Below are positions 5,668-13,548 of a stretch of 36,184 nucleotides of DNA, one piece after another. The stretch is from positions 1 through 36,184 of the IMG/VR virus record IMGVR_UViG_3300047476_000379; one strand, 5' to 3'. Every line of letters starts with the position of its first letter. Positions within the stretch are counted from its first letter, which is position 1. This DNA comes from a virus. A program made the position numbers and the translations under genes. Below the pieces are notes generated by a model. It was not told where the DNA came from. It did no database searches and was given only the letters and a program-made list of their open reading frames with translations.

Positions 5668-5687
5668 CGAACATACATCGAACATAC
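5668..5687 (+). repeat. Direct repeat in the gp32 leader, next to the ribosome site
   Basis: CGAACATAC occurs at 5668-5676 and 5679-5687, an 11-base period, ending exactly at the GGAG ribosome site (5688-5691) of gp32. The leader is A/T-rich and apparently unstructured. T4 gp32 represses its own mRNA by binding an unstructured leader, so this could be part of a similar operator. Confidence 0.4.
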
Positions 5688-5698
5688 GGAGAAAATAT

Positions 5699-6619
5699 AT
5701 GAATTTTGCAAACCTCAAGAAACAGTCCAAGGACTTCACCAAGCTACTTAAGAAGGTTGAGGAAGTCAATAAGCCAACCTACGAGAATGCCGATAACACT
5801 GACAACTATTGGAAGCCAACACCTGATAAGGCTGGTAACGCATTAGCTGTCATTCGCTTTCTACCAGGTGCCGCTGTGGACGGTGACGATGCACTACCAT
5901 GGGTTCAGTATTGGGACCATGGTTTTCAGAACAAGATGACTGGCAAGTGGTATATTGAGAAGTCATTGACTACCATTGGTCAGAAGGATCCTGTATCTGA
6001 ATATAACTCTACACTATGGAATGCCTCAGGTGATGACAACTCACCAGAGCGTAAGCAGGCCCGTGACCAGAAGCGCCGCTTGCACTATGTTTCTAACATC
6101 TATGTTGTGAGTGACCCTAAGAATCCTCAGAATGAAGGTAAGGTGTTTCTATTCAAGTATGGTAAGAAAATCTTTGACAAGCTAACAAAGATGATGAACC
6201 CAGACCTTGAGTCCGAAGAAGCTATCAATCCTTACTGCCTTTGGAGTGGTGCGAACTTCAAGCTAAAGATGACCCGTCAGAGTGGCTTCCCCAACTATGA
6301 TGAGTCAACATTCTTGGCACCAGGTCCTCTAACAAAGGACGATGCTGAAATGGAGCAGATTTGGAAGTCAGAGTATTCTCTATCAGAGATTATCGATCCA
6401 AAGAACTTCAAGACCTATGACGAACTTAAGAAGCGTCTTGATGATGTTATGGGTAATGCTTCTTCTCGTCCAGCACCTGCCGCTAAGAAGGTAGTTGTTG
6501 AGGACGATGATGATGTTCCATTCACCGAGTCCAAGCCCGTTGCTAAGAAGGCACCGGTAGTAGAGGAAGAAGATGAAGATTTGGCCATGTTCCGAGAACT
6601 GGCTGACTTAGACGACTAA
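5699..6619 (+). CDS. 32: gp32 single-stranded DNA-binding protein
   Basis: The 306-residue protein aligns along its whole length with T4 gp32 (301 aa): basic N-terminus for cooperativity (LKKQSKDFTKLLKK), OB-fold core with VIRFLPG (51-57), GKWYIEKS (82-89), NEGKVFLFKYGKKIFDKL (145-162), LWSGANFKLK (181-190) and SGFPNYDESTFL, then a flexible Lys/Ala/Pro-rich linker and an acidic tail ending FRELADLDD for contacts with other replication proteins. It coats ssDNA in replication, repair and recombination. The T4 zinc ligands are missing: the SCPVC region reads KDPVSEY and the only Cys is residue 180, so the protein probably folds without zinc. It has its own promoter and terminator. Confidence 0.97.
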   Translation: MNFANLKKQSKDFTKLLKKVEEVNKPTYENADNTDNYWKPTPDKAGNALAVIRFLPGAAVDGDDALPWVQYWDHGFQNKMTGKWYIEKSLTTIGQKDPVSEYNSTLWNASGDDNSPERKQARDQKRRLHYVSNIYVVSDPKNPQNEGKVFLFKYGKKIFDKLTKMMNPDLESEEAINPYCLWSGANFKLKMTRQSGFPNYDESTFLAPGPLTKDDAEMEQIWKSEYSLSEIIDPKNFKTYDELKKRLDDVMGNASSRPAPAAKKVVVEDDDDVPFTESKPVAKKAPVVEEEDEDLAMFRELADLDD

Positions 6620-6623
6620 GATT

Positions 6624-6651
6624 AAAGGGGGAGCATTGCTCCCCTTTTTTT
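6624..6651 (+). terminator. Rho-independent terminator after gp32
   Basis: GGGGAGC (6628-6634), loop ATT, GCTCCCC (6638-6644) followed by seven T (6645-6651); the A-run before the stem can extend pairing. It lies right after the gp32 stop (6619). The end of the opposite-strand hydrolase gene (6650) touches it, so the hairpin probably separates the two converging transcripts. Confidence 0.92.
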
Positions 6652-9298
6652 ATCCCAGTTTGGTATTGGTGAGTGAGGTATAGCTACTATCTGTTATGCC
6701 TCTTGTATTGTTCATGGCACGTGCCAGCGATGGTGTTGGCAGCATGTGTGAGGCTCTTTGTTCAAGCGGATTGATAGAGACCGGATTCTGTGGTTTCTCC
6801 ATCATGCTTCTTCTATCTGGAGCCGCTGGTGCCATTGGCTGCTTCTGCATATAGTTTTCATCTATCATAGAAGGCGGCGCAAAGTCTACCGATCCAGTTG
6901 GTTCAGGTTCTTTCTTTGGTGCTGCCGCTGCGGCTGGTGGTCCGATAAGAGGACTAATCAGCGACCTCATTCTTTCAGTTATAGTTGCCTGTTTAGGCTG
7001 TGTTGGTGCCTCCACCTTAGCAGTAGCGGCTGGTGAGGCTCTTACCTGTTCGGCAGGTCTAATCTGTTCCTTGGCTGCTGCCATAGAAGGTTGCATCCAC
7101 TTATCATATTCGGCTGCATGAGATGCCACCTGCGCTTTATACTCGGCTGGTGTTGGGTTACCTCTCTGCGCTCTTACATCAATCTTACCTTCACGGTTAC
7201 CTGTAAAGTGTTTAAGAATGATTTCATGGTCAGAATAGCCAGCGTCTCTAAACTTTTGGAATCTGGCTCTTGTTATCTGATCCTGTATTTCCTTAGGTGC
7301 GTCAACGGCTCTTGGGTATTGTTTAAGAACGGCACCCATGTTTAGTTCTTTTTCTAATACACCCTTCCATGTTTTGTTATTATACTGATAGGCACCAGAT
7401 GCCGTATCGTGGCGCTGGCCTTTCTTAACAGCAAGAGCCGCACGGTCTGCCTTATAGTTTCCTTCAAAGGAGCCACTCTCTTGGCGACGAACAATAGCCA
7501 ATAGCTTCTCAAGATCCATTTGTTGATTAGCATCATGAACCTGGACTGGTGATGTTTGTTCCATTGCCTTTGCCTGTGCAAGTTCTCTTGTTCTGGCCTT
7601 AGAAGCACCTTTATGGACTTTGGCAGTACCACTCGCACCTGCCTCTGATTTGGTCATAAAGGCGTTACGGTCGATATTATTGTCCTGCATATCCTTATAG
7701 ATAGCTTGAACCTTTTCATTGTTTGGATCAAGTATCTGTATCTCGTTTGTCTTTCTATTCCACTTGATAGCACCGGCTGCCTGGGCTTCCTCAAAGCCGT
7801 CATAGGTCATCTTCATGACCTTATCTTTACCATAGAACATGCTATCAGCCATTGGTTGCTTGGTGACAACCTCTTTCCAATACTTGTCAGGGTCGAACTT
7901 ATATGACTCGTAGGTTTTCTTTGACTTGTCTGGCTTATCGACCTTAGCTGTCTCGGCTGGTGCCTGTGGCTGCTGATCGACTGGATATTGTGGCTGTGTC
8001 TGATTAGTTGTTAGCGTTGGTCTGGCTACCGCTGCCTCTTGTGTAGGCTTAACATCGACGGATGCCTTGGCTGTATCTGTCTGACCGGTGCTGGCATGAA
8101 TCCATGCTAACTGATCTGGGTTAGCCAGTTCACGACCAATCTCGACCGCTTTCATAGTGCCTGCGCTTGGACCACCACCTTCTACCACACCCCAACGTTC
8201 ACCATTATAGTTATTGATATTAACAGAACGGACACGGGCTGGCTGACCGGCGAACTGTTCAAGAATAAGAACCTCGCCCTTGTCATTTGGTGTGGTCAAT
8301 GCAATACCGGTATGATAGTGTGACTTGCCATCGGGCATGTCTTTTGCCATCTTACCACCAGAACCGTCGTTATATGCCATAGTGGCGATAACGGTGCCTG
8401 GTGTAATACCACCTGATTTTACCTTCCAACCAGATGCAGCACCAAGACCAGAAAAGTGTTTAGATAGAGCCACGCATTGCTCATTATTACCGTAGAAGCC
8501 ACCTGATTTGGTAGAGGCCTGTGATACGCTATCGAACTTTTCTGTGCCTGACGTTGAAGGAATACCAGCTGGTGTTCCTGCGGCGGCCTCGGCTGCCGAC
8601 AAATACTTCTTATAGTTGTTATCTGTATAACCACCCCAGTGATTAATACCAGATGGTGTCTTGTAATAGAGATAATAGGCGACCTTGGCATTCTTGATTG
8701 GGTCGTATAGGTCTTGAACTGATCTTACGCCAGCATATTCCATTTCAGGACTACCGAATGGGTGAGCATTGATGTTAATCTGAAATAGACCGTATGATCT
8801 TTCTCTCTTTGGATTGGCATCGTTATGTGAGCCAATATTGCCTGCTGATTCCTGCATACCAACGGCTGCCATCAATACGGCGTCTTTCTGTGAGAAGCCA
8901 GCTTGTTTAAGAACGGCCACATAGTTAGCAGCCGAGAACTTACCTCTTGGTCCGTTTAATGACGATGATACGGCCTCACCATCGGCGGCCGCACCACGAC
9001 GGCGCCAGCTACCCATCTTCTCCGCTTCTTCAAGTGAACCAGCACCTTGAGATAGACCAAAGTTAATATCGTCCTGTTTCTGACGGGACATTTTAGAGAT
9101 AGCTTCACGGAAACCAGAAACGTCTGGTAGACCTCTTCTATAATAATCAGGGAATAGTTCGGCAAACTGTTGAGGTGTTAGCATTGAAAGCATAGACGCA
9201 CCACCTGAACCAGATGCAACCTCTACTCTCCTACGTGGCGTCAATTGTTTTAGCTGTTTGAAAGCGTCTTTTGAGGACATACCTACGTTAAATGCCAT
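6650..9298 (-). CDS. Virion peptidoglycan hydrolase with three enzymatic domains
   Basis: An 882-residue protein. Residues 1-115 form a helical N-terminus. Residues 120-235 form a lysozyme/transglycosylase-like domain: MAAVGMQESAGN with candidate catalytic Glu150, then SYGLFQIN. Residues 265-372 resemble a CHAP/BPSL0067-type amidase or peptidase, with NEQCVALSK (Cys275) and HYHTGIAL (His327/His329). Residues 595-735 are a second lysozyme-like domain: VRRQESGSFEGNY (Glu607) and ASGAYQYNNKTW. Pro/Ala/Gln-rich linkers join the domains and form the C-terminal 140 residues. No signal peptide is seen, so it probably travels in the virion and opens the wall during DNA entry. It follows the gp26-like chaperone pair, where a tape-measure gene lies in many phages, so a combined tape-measure role is possible but not shown. 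Confidence 0.8.
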   Translation of the reverse strand: MAFNVGMSSKDAFKQLKQLTPRRRVEVASGSGGASMLSMLTPQQFAELFPDYYRRGLPDVSGFREAISKMSRQKQDDINFGLSQGAGSLEEAEKMGSWRRRGAAADGEAVSSSLNGPRGKFSAANYVAVLKQAGFSQKDAVLMAAVGMQESAGNIGSHNDANPKRERSYGLFQININAHPFGSPEMEYAGVRSVQDLYDPIKNAKVAYYLYYKTPSGINHWGGYTDNNYKKYLSAAEAAAGTPAGIPSTSGTEKFDSVSQASTKSGGFYGNNEQCVALSKHFSGLGAASGWKVKSGGITPGTVIATMAYNDGSGGKMAKDMPDGKSHYHTGIALTTPNDKGEVLILEQFAGQPARVRSVNINNYNGERWGVVEGGGPSAGTMKAVEIGRELANPDQLAWIHASTGQTDTAKASVDVKPTQEAAVARPTLTTNQTQPQYPVDQQPQAPAETAKVDKPDKSKKTYESYKFDPDKYWKEVVTKQPMADSMFYGKDKVMKMTYDGFEEAQAAGAIKWNRKTNEIQILDPNNEKVQAIYKDMQDNNIDRNAFMTKSEAGASGTAKVHKGASKARTRELAQAKAMEQTSPVQVHDANQQMDLEKLLAIVRRQESGSFEGNYKADRAALAVKKGQRHDTASGAYQYNNKTWKGVLEKELNMGAVLKQYPRAVDAPKEIQDQITRARFQKFRDAGYSDHEIILKHFTGNREGKIDVRAQRGNPTPAEYKAQVASHAAEYDKWMQPSMAAAKEQIRPAEQVRASPAATAKVEAPTQPKQATITERMRSLISPLIGPPAAAAAPKKEPEPTGSVDFAPPSMIDENYMQKQPMAPAAPDRRSMMEKPQNPVSINPLEQRASHMLPTPSLARAMNNTRGITDSSYTSLTNTKLG

Positions 9299-9517
9299 TT
9301 ATCTTCTTCTTCTGTTTAGCTGGTTAAGCATATTCTTGTGTTCGGTCTCTTGCTGTTTAGCCTTGTCTTCCTGTTCTTTCACCCATTCATTGAGCATATC
9401 CACATAGACATGTTTCTCCCATGGCATTAGACTTTCAACTTCACTTAGGCTCCACTTATGATGGTGTATCAAGTTAAAGTTTGACTTAATGATATTGGCT
9501 AATGAGTCATGACCCAT
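9299..9517 (-). CDS. Small baseplate/tail assembly ORF, probably made as a -1 frameshift extension
   Basis: The 72-residue frame (MGHDSLANIIKSNF...) is helical and ends in a very charged stretch (EQEDKAKQQETEHKNMLNQLNRRRR). A motif SLMPWEKHVYVDML resembles the small baseplate assembly protein found after gp26 in T4-like phages. There is no purine-rich ribosome site before its ATG. The frame is continuous with the -1 frame of the upstream gp26-like gene through the T7 run at 9526-9532, so the likely product is a 313-residue fusion (10239 to 9299). It could be the counterpart of T4 gp51, but similarity is too weak to say. Confidence 0.65.
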   Translation of the reverse strand: MGHDSLANIIKSNFNLIHHHKWSLSEVESLMPWEKHVYVDMLNEWVKEQEDKAKQQETEHKNMLNQLNRRRR

Positions 9518-9519
9518 TA

Positions 9520-10239
9520 TCAGATAAAAAAATCAAAGAAGTCTGTATACCTCACATGATGCTGAAAGCCACACTTAGGACAAGTTGCTTCGATCTTGGC
9601 TGCCACAGTAGGGAACTTATCGATATAATCTTCCAGCTTCTTATAGTTTTCTTCGGTCAGACCTTCAACAAAGTCCTTTAACTCGTCCGTTGTGTAGTCT
9701 TTATATGAGTGCATTCCGTTTTTGTCGTAAACATACTCAATTGAACTAACGATGATGAAAGTCTTTTTATCGATCTCTGGTAGTTCCTCGACCTTTCGCA
9801 TAATGCTGTAGTTTGGATATCGCATCTTAACACCAGCGGCCGGGCCTAACTTGATATCATTAGAAACGTCTTGCTTGATTAACTCGACCTTGCCAATGTC
9901 CATCTCGGCCTTGAACTCTTGACCGCAGGTTTCACCATCAACCACATTGTTACAGGTCAATCTAACCTCTACCGATTCGGCTACCGACTTACCTCTCAAA
10001 AAGGTAAAGAGGTAATCAACGTCAAAGAATGGCATCTTATCAACATCAAGGTCACCGTCTAATATACAGTTATTGATTACCTGTCTAACCGTTGTGATGA
10101 TTTCCGATTGAACTCTGGATTCAACCGCCATCAATAACATCTTTTCTTCTTTCACGGTGAACGGTCTAACTCTAATGTTCTTTCCGCTGGATGGTATAGT
10201 TACTTCATAAGCAGGCAATTCAATCTTAGGCAATGCCAT
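9520..10239 (-). CDS. 26: gp26-like baseplate protein (tail assembly chaperone type)
   Basis: A 239-residue protein of the T4 baseplate gp26 type: the N-terminus ALPKIELPAYEVTIPSSGKNIRVRPFTVKEEKMLL is typical of this family. Four Cys (96, 105, 220, 223; the last two as CPKC) could form a zinc ribbon across the two ends of the protein. The ribosome site GGAGA precedes the start. It ends FFDFFI in a slippery T-run. In lambda-like phages the equivalent gene pair (G and GT) uses a -1 frameshift and chaperones the tape-measure protein; the same logic may apply here. Family assignment is from sequence pattern and place in the operon. Confidence 0.7.
   Translation of the reverse strand: MALPKIELPAYEVTIPSSGKNIRVRPFTVKEEKMLLMAVESRVQSEIITTVRQVINNCILDGDLDVDKMPFFDVDYLFTFLRGKSVAESVEVRLTCNNVVDGETCGQEFKAEMDIGKVELIKQDVSNDIKLGPAAGVKMRYPNYSIMRKVEELPEIDKKTFIIVSSIEYVYDKNGMHSYKDYTTDELKDFVEGLTEENYKKLEDYIDKFPTVAAKIEATCPKCGFQHHVRYTDFFDFFI
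9526..9532 (-). promoter_or_regulatory. Putative -1 ribosomal frameshift site (T TTT TTT)
   Basis: On the minus strand the last codons of the gp26-like gene read GAT TTT TTT ATC TGA. A run of seven T lets two Phe codons slip back one base. Reading then continues TAT CTG ATA ATG directly into the downstream 72-residue frame with no stop. The site lies four bases before the zero-frame stop. Confidence 0.65.
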
Positions 10240-10254
10240 AATATATCTCCATTA

Positions 10255-10875
10255 TTATTTGAATAGTGTAGGTCTGTCCCAACTCTTATAGGTGAAGGTA
10301 ACCTGTAGTCTCAATACGTCCTGCTCCGCCCAGTTAACAGGCTGTGCATTGACAACCAGTGGCCATGCTTTCATTAGACGCCAGTGGTATGATATGTTAG
10401 GCTGCCATGTGGCGCCTGTTAGTGGTATTACTGATAGCGGACCGAGAGGTGATGGTGCACCGTATTCGGTATACTGGAAGATATCAATCTCCGAGTAATA
10501 CTCATTTGGATAGTTATAGTTAAAGTTATTAACTGGGTTGATAAAGTCCAGCCAATCGTCAAAGAACCTACGTTCACGAGAGTCCGCACGGCATAGAAAC
10601 GATAGTGTTAGTGGCTGATATTCCGTATTGGTTGGAAATACCTGTGACGGACCATAGTAACGTGCCTGTGCCACCGAGAAACTACGACCAGGCAACTCTG
10701 CGGTATCACAGACATATTGAAGGTCACCTGGATATGATCTTAGACCAACTGGTGGTCTAATAGCTACGGCAAAGCGACAGGCTCTTGTAAGGGAGCCGCC
10801 CATATCTAATGCGCCTAAGAAGGCTAACATATTTAAATACTTTGGTCCTGTTTGTGCTACTTGTTGAACTGGCAT
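10255..10875 (-). CDS. 54: gp19-fold tail tube-like baseplate protein (gp54-like)
   Basis: The 206-residue protein has the tail-tube pattern of the gp19 family: a beta-strand-rich core with FAVAIRPP, a CDTAELPGRSFS segment typical of tube subunits, TLSFLCRADSRERRFFDDWLDFI and a closing strand VLRLQVTFTYKSWDR. Lying beside the gp48-like gene in a baseplate operon, it most likely plays the gp54 role (baseplate tube initiator) rather than being the main tube protein, which is not in this window. It is shorter than T4 gp54 (320 aa), so the assignment rests on fold and context. It follows the gp48-like gene with a one-base gap. Confidence 0.6.
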   Translation of the reverse strand: MPVQQVAQTGPKYLNMLAFLGALDMGGSLTRACRFAVAIRPPVGLRSYPGDLQYVCDTAELPGRSFSVAQARYYGPSQVFPTNTEYQPLTLSFLCRADSRERRFFDDWLDFINPVNNFNYNYPNEYYSEIDIFQYTEYGAPSPLGPLSVIPLTGATWQPNISYHWRLMKAWPLVVNAQPVNWAEQDVLRLQVTFTYKSWDRPTLFK

Positions 10876-10876
10876 A

Positions 10877-11731
10877 TTAGTATCCGCTGTCTACGTCTGC
10901 TTGACTGATTACACGCATTTCCTGGAACACAAGTGATAAGAATGCCTGTGTTGGTGAGCCACCTCTAAATGCGCTAAACTCATTTTGCTGGGTATAGTTA
11001 ACGTCAACTCTTTTAAGAACACACTTAGCAATCTTAGGTAGGTAAGGATTCTCTCTGATCTGTCCGTTTTCAACATATCTAAATTTAATATCAAACTCGG
11101 CTGGTGGTACGAACCAGAAGCCTGTCTTAAACTGATTAGCCAGGATCGGTCCTATGTCACCCGGCAACGCATCCTGAACCGACTGCTGCTGTTGTGCTGT
11201 CAGTGTACCGGTAATCTCTGGTGCGGAAAACTTTCTTAGCAGCTTAATAATGGCGTGCATCTCTTTCTGTTCCGCTTGTGACTGTGGTGCCATAAAGTAA
11301 TCAAACTGGAATGTTCTTAGATCGGAATTGGCATATAGAACATCGACCTTAGGATTGATAACACCCTGACCAGCTACTCTGGCTGCACCGGCTGCTGCCG
11401 CTGTGGCCGTGCCTACAATTGGAATAGCACCAATAACGGAGGTGCCAAGTCTGGCCAGCTTAACCTCGTCATATTCGTGAGCCATCTGCCAATATAGAGA
11501 ACTGTTCTGACCACCACCTGGAATAAACAATGCTACGGTTGCTGGTGACTTGTCTTTGTTATTAGAAAATCTTGACTGGCTCGGATATGCCGTGATGGTC
11601 ATAAAGTGACCTTGTGATTCCGAGGACAGGTCTAATGGAAATCTGTGCATTATTCTGGTTGAACCGCCGGCTGATGTGCCGGCCGCCGAACTACCAGGCG
11701 TTGTAATGTATTCCAGACTTTCGTTAGCCAT
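10877..11731 (-). CDS. 48: gp48-like baseplate tail-tube cap protein
   Basis: First gene of the minus-strand tail operon, 284 residues. The N-terminus is Gly/Ser/Ala-rich and flexible. A hydrophobic Ala/Gly-rich stretch (about residues 95-125) is followed by a tube-fold domain with FQFDYFMAPQSQAEQKEM and PYLPKIAKCVLKRVDVNYT (about 228-246), a pattern of gp48/gp54-type tube cap proteins. In T4, gp48 and gp54 sit on top of the central hub and start tail-tube polymerisation. The ribosome site GGAGG is strong, and a late-type box CTAAATA lies on the same strand just upstream. T4 gp48 is longer (364 aa). Confidence 0.62.
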   Translation of the reverse strand: MANESLEYITTPGSSAAGTSAGGSTRIMHRFPLDLSSESQGHFMTITAYPSQSRFSNNKDKSPATVALFIPGGGQNSSLYWQMAHEYDEVKLARLGTSVIGAIPIVGTATAAAAGAARVAGQGVINPKVDVLYANSDLRTFQFDYFMAPQSQAEQKEMHAIIKLLRKFSAPEITGTLTAQQQQSVQDALPGDIGPILANQFKTGFWFVPPAEFDIKFRYVENGQIRENPYLPKIAKCVLKRVDVNYTQQNEFSAFRGGSPTQAFLSLVFQEMRVISQADVDSGY

Positions 11732-11753
11732 TTATTCCTCCAATGCTACATAC

Positions 11754-11760
11754 TATTTAG
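11754..11760 (-). promoter_or_regulatory. Late-type promoter box for the minus-strand tail operon
   Basis: CTAAATA(G) reads on the minus strand, 22 bases upstream of the ATG of the gp48-like gene (11731), in the 41-base divergent gap. It matches the late-type boxes on the plus strand, and its orientation fits the operon it precedes. Confidence 0.55.
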
Positions 11761-11772
11761 CAGAGGTTTATA

Positions 11773-12228
11773 ATGGCATATGATTACAAACAAGGCTTTT
11801 TCAAGCCAAAGTTTCCTAAGAAGTATATCGGTGATCCTACCAATATCGTGTATAGGTCTGGATGGGAAAAGAGGGTGATGGACTCTCTTGATAGTAATAC
11901 TAATGTGGTGAGGTGGGCCTCCGAAGAAGTGGTAATACCATATATTTCACCTATAGATAACCGACCTCATAGGTACTTTGTGGACTTCTATGTCGAGGCC
12001 AAACTACCAGATGGCTCTATTAAGAAGATGCTATTAGAGGTCAAACCAGCCGCACAGACAAAACCACCCAAAGCACCTAAGAGAAGAACCAAGAGATATC
12101 TCTCCGAGGTCATGACATATGGTGTGAATGAAGCAAAGTGGAAGGCAGCCAAAGAGTTTTGTTTAGATAAGGGCTGGGAGTTCCGTATTATTACCGAAGC
12201 CGAACTCTTTAAAAAACCTACTAAATAA
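11773..12228 (+). CDS. 4: Head completion protein gp4 (TnsA-like nuclease fold)
   Basis: The 151-residue protein begins MAYDYKQGFFKPKFPKKYIGDPTNIVYRSGWEKRVM, the standard opening of T4 gp4 (gp50) head completion proteins. The restriction-endonuclease-like residues are visible: Glu32 in SGWEKRV, Asp in RYFVDFYVEA and the E-x-K pair in LLEVKP. In T4 it acts after DNA packaging when heads are finished for tail joining. Context agrees with T4, where gene 4 precedes 53 and 5. The ribosome site is GCAGAGG before the ATG. The gene is the first on the plus strand after the divergent gap. Confidence 0.87.
   Translation: MAYDYKQGFFKPKFPKKYIGDPTNIVYRSGWEKRVMDSLDSNTNVVRWASEEVVIPYISPIDNRPHRYFVDFYVEAKLPDGSIKKMLLEVKPAAQTKPPKAPKRRTKRYLSEVMTYGVNEAKWKAAKEFCLDKGWEFRIITEAELFKKPTK
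12221..12227 (+). promoter_or_regulatory. Possible late-type box CTAAATA
   Basis: CTAAATA overlaps the stop of gp4 and lies only 4 bases before the next ATG (12232), so a transcript from it would lack a leader for that gene. It could serve the genes further down, or be chance overlap with a Lys/stop codon pair. Confidence 0.25.
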
Positions 12229-12231
12229 TAC

Positions 12232-12759
12232 ATGGCAAAAGAATATACTGACGACGAACTGGCTGAATGGTTCAGAGATAAAGCCCTGTCCGCCAAGACA
12301 GGTACCGCTCGTAACAGACTATTAAGCGCCGATGATCGTTATGTGGATATTAATAATGAGTTTGTTGGTGGTATGTATTTCTTTCGGTACGATCCGAAGC
12401 ATAAGCTAAAACTACCAATGTATGACAAGTATCCGCTGGTTATTGTGGTCGAGAGATACACCGACGGCTTTCTTGGTTTGAATATGCACTATATGTCCAA
12501 GGGTCAGCGCCGTGGTGCGGTCTCCATGCTGAATGACTTTTATACAAGAAAGAAGCCATTCTCTGGTGTCACCACTGGTCGTGGTCTTACTAACTGGGAA
12601 CTGTTGGTCAATACATCCACTGGTGTCGAGGCCATGGCCAATAAGACGGTTCATCGCTATCTGTATAACCACATACGCAGCCAGATTATTCGCATTAATA
12701 AAGATGAGTATGACAAAGCAATTCAATTACCTATTGACGAATGGGTATATAAAAGGTAA
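12232..12759 (+). CDS. Conserved T4-superfamily protein, probable virion protein
   Basis: A 175-residue protein whose core, MYFFRYDPKHKLKLPMYDKYPLV..., then GFLGLNMHYMSKGQRRGAVSMLN, belongs to a family seen in many T4-like phages (x-YDPK-x-K-x-LPYYD-x-FPL...GF-x-G-x-N-x-HYL). No enzymatic motif is visible. It lies between gp4 and gp53, so a part in head or baseplate assembly is likely. There is no counterpart between genes 4 and 53 in T4 itself. Function unassigned. Confidence 0.75.
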   Translation: MAKEYTDDELAEWFRDKALSAKTGTARNRLLSADDRYVDINNEFVGGMYFFRYDPKHKLKLPMYDKYPLVIVVERYTDGFLGLNMHYMSKGQRRGAVSMLNDFYTRKKPFSGVTTGRGLTNWELLVNTSTGVEAMANKTVHRYLYNHIRSQIIRINKDEYDKAIQLPIDEWVYKR

Positions 12760-12765
12760 CAGTTA

Positions 12766-13545
12766 ATGACCATATCACCATACTTTGATCTATTTCCAAA
12801 GATACCATATGATATCAACGGAGACGGTATGATCACCGAGTCGGTGACCAATATCTTTAAGCGTTACGGTATTCTTAAAGATGTTCTATCAAATGCCTCA
12901 AGCTATGTTCTATATGAGGTCGATGATAACGACACACCAGAGATTTTGGCTGAAAGAGTGTATAATGATGCTGGCGCCGGCTGGATGATACTCTATGCCA
13001 ATAAGATTATTGATCCTCAGTTTGACTGGCCGATGTCCGATGAGGTATTCAAAAAGTATTTGATTGAGAAATATGGATCACTGGCTAACGCACAAACCAC
13101 CTATCATCATTATGAAAAGGTCGTTGAGACCACGGTAGGTGACCAGACATATAAAAGAACCTATCTGGTCGATAAAGAGAGATTAACCGAAAACTCTCTA
13201 AATGTTCCTTATACCTATTATGAACCCTATGATGGTGTATTCTCTCTAACGGTCGATACTCTATATGTGACCGCAGATAATACCTCTTTCACGGCCGACC
13301 ACAATAATCATGCTGCCTTTAATGACACCTCTCTACCAGAATATTATTCATATGAGGTGCATGATGTAAATGATAAGTCGGTATACCTCAATACATACGG
13401 TAGAGCAGTCACCAACTACGATTATGAATATGAGCAGAATGAAGCCAGAAGATATATCAAGGTCATTAAGGCAGAATACTATTCACAGATTATGAGAGAG
13501 TTTAGAGATTTGTCAGGCCCATCCGCTCTAATTAGGACTTTTTAA
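12766..13545 (+). CDS. 53: Baseplate wedge subunit gp53
   Basis: A 259-residue protein with the gp53 opening: ISPYFDLFPKIPYDINGDG, then a domain containing LYEVDDNDTPEILAERVYNDAGAGWMILYANKIIDPQFDWPMS, the LysM-like region of this family. T4 gp53 (196 aa) joins gp6, gp7, gp8, gp10, gp11 and gp25 in the wedge and holds neighbouring wedges together. The present protein has about 60 extra residues, mostly in the strand-rich second half. Its place before the hub and gp25 genes agrees with T4. Confidence 0.87.
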   Translation: MTISPYFDLFPKIPYDINGDGMITESVTNIFKRYGILKDVLSNASSYVLYEVDDNDTPEILAERVYNDAGAGWMILYANKIIDPQFDWPMSDEVFKKYLIEKYGSLANAQTTYHHYEKVVETTVGDQTYKRTYLVDKERLTENSLNVPYTYYEPYDGVFSLTVDTLYVTADNTSFTADHNNHAAFNDTSLPEYYSYEVHDVNDKSVYLNTYGRAVTNYDYEYEQNEARRYIKVIKAEYYSQIMREFRDLSGPSALIRTF

Positions 13546-13548
13546 AGT

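Noticed and set aside
6758-7906. Plus-strand ORFs (92, 84 and 66 residues) over the hydrolase gene
   Set aside because: They are antisense to a clearly coding minus-strand gene and give Trp/Cys/Arg-rich sequences unlike real proteins.
6650-9298. Calling the 882-residue protein simply the tape-measure protein
   Set aside because: Position allows it, but the visible sequence is dominated by three enzymatic domains and Pro/Ala linkers without the long helical or hydrophobic stretches usual for tape measures.
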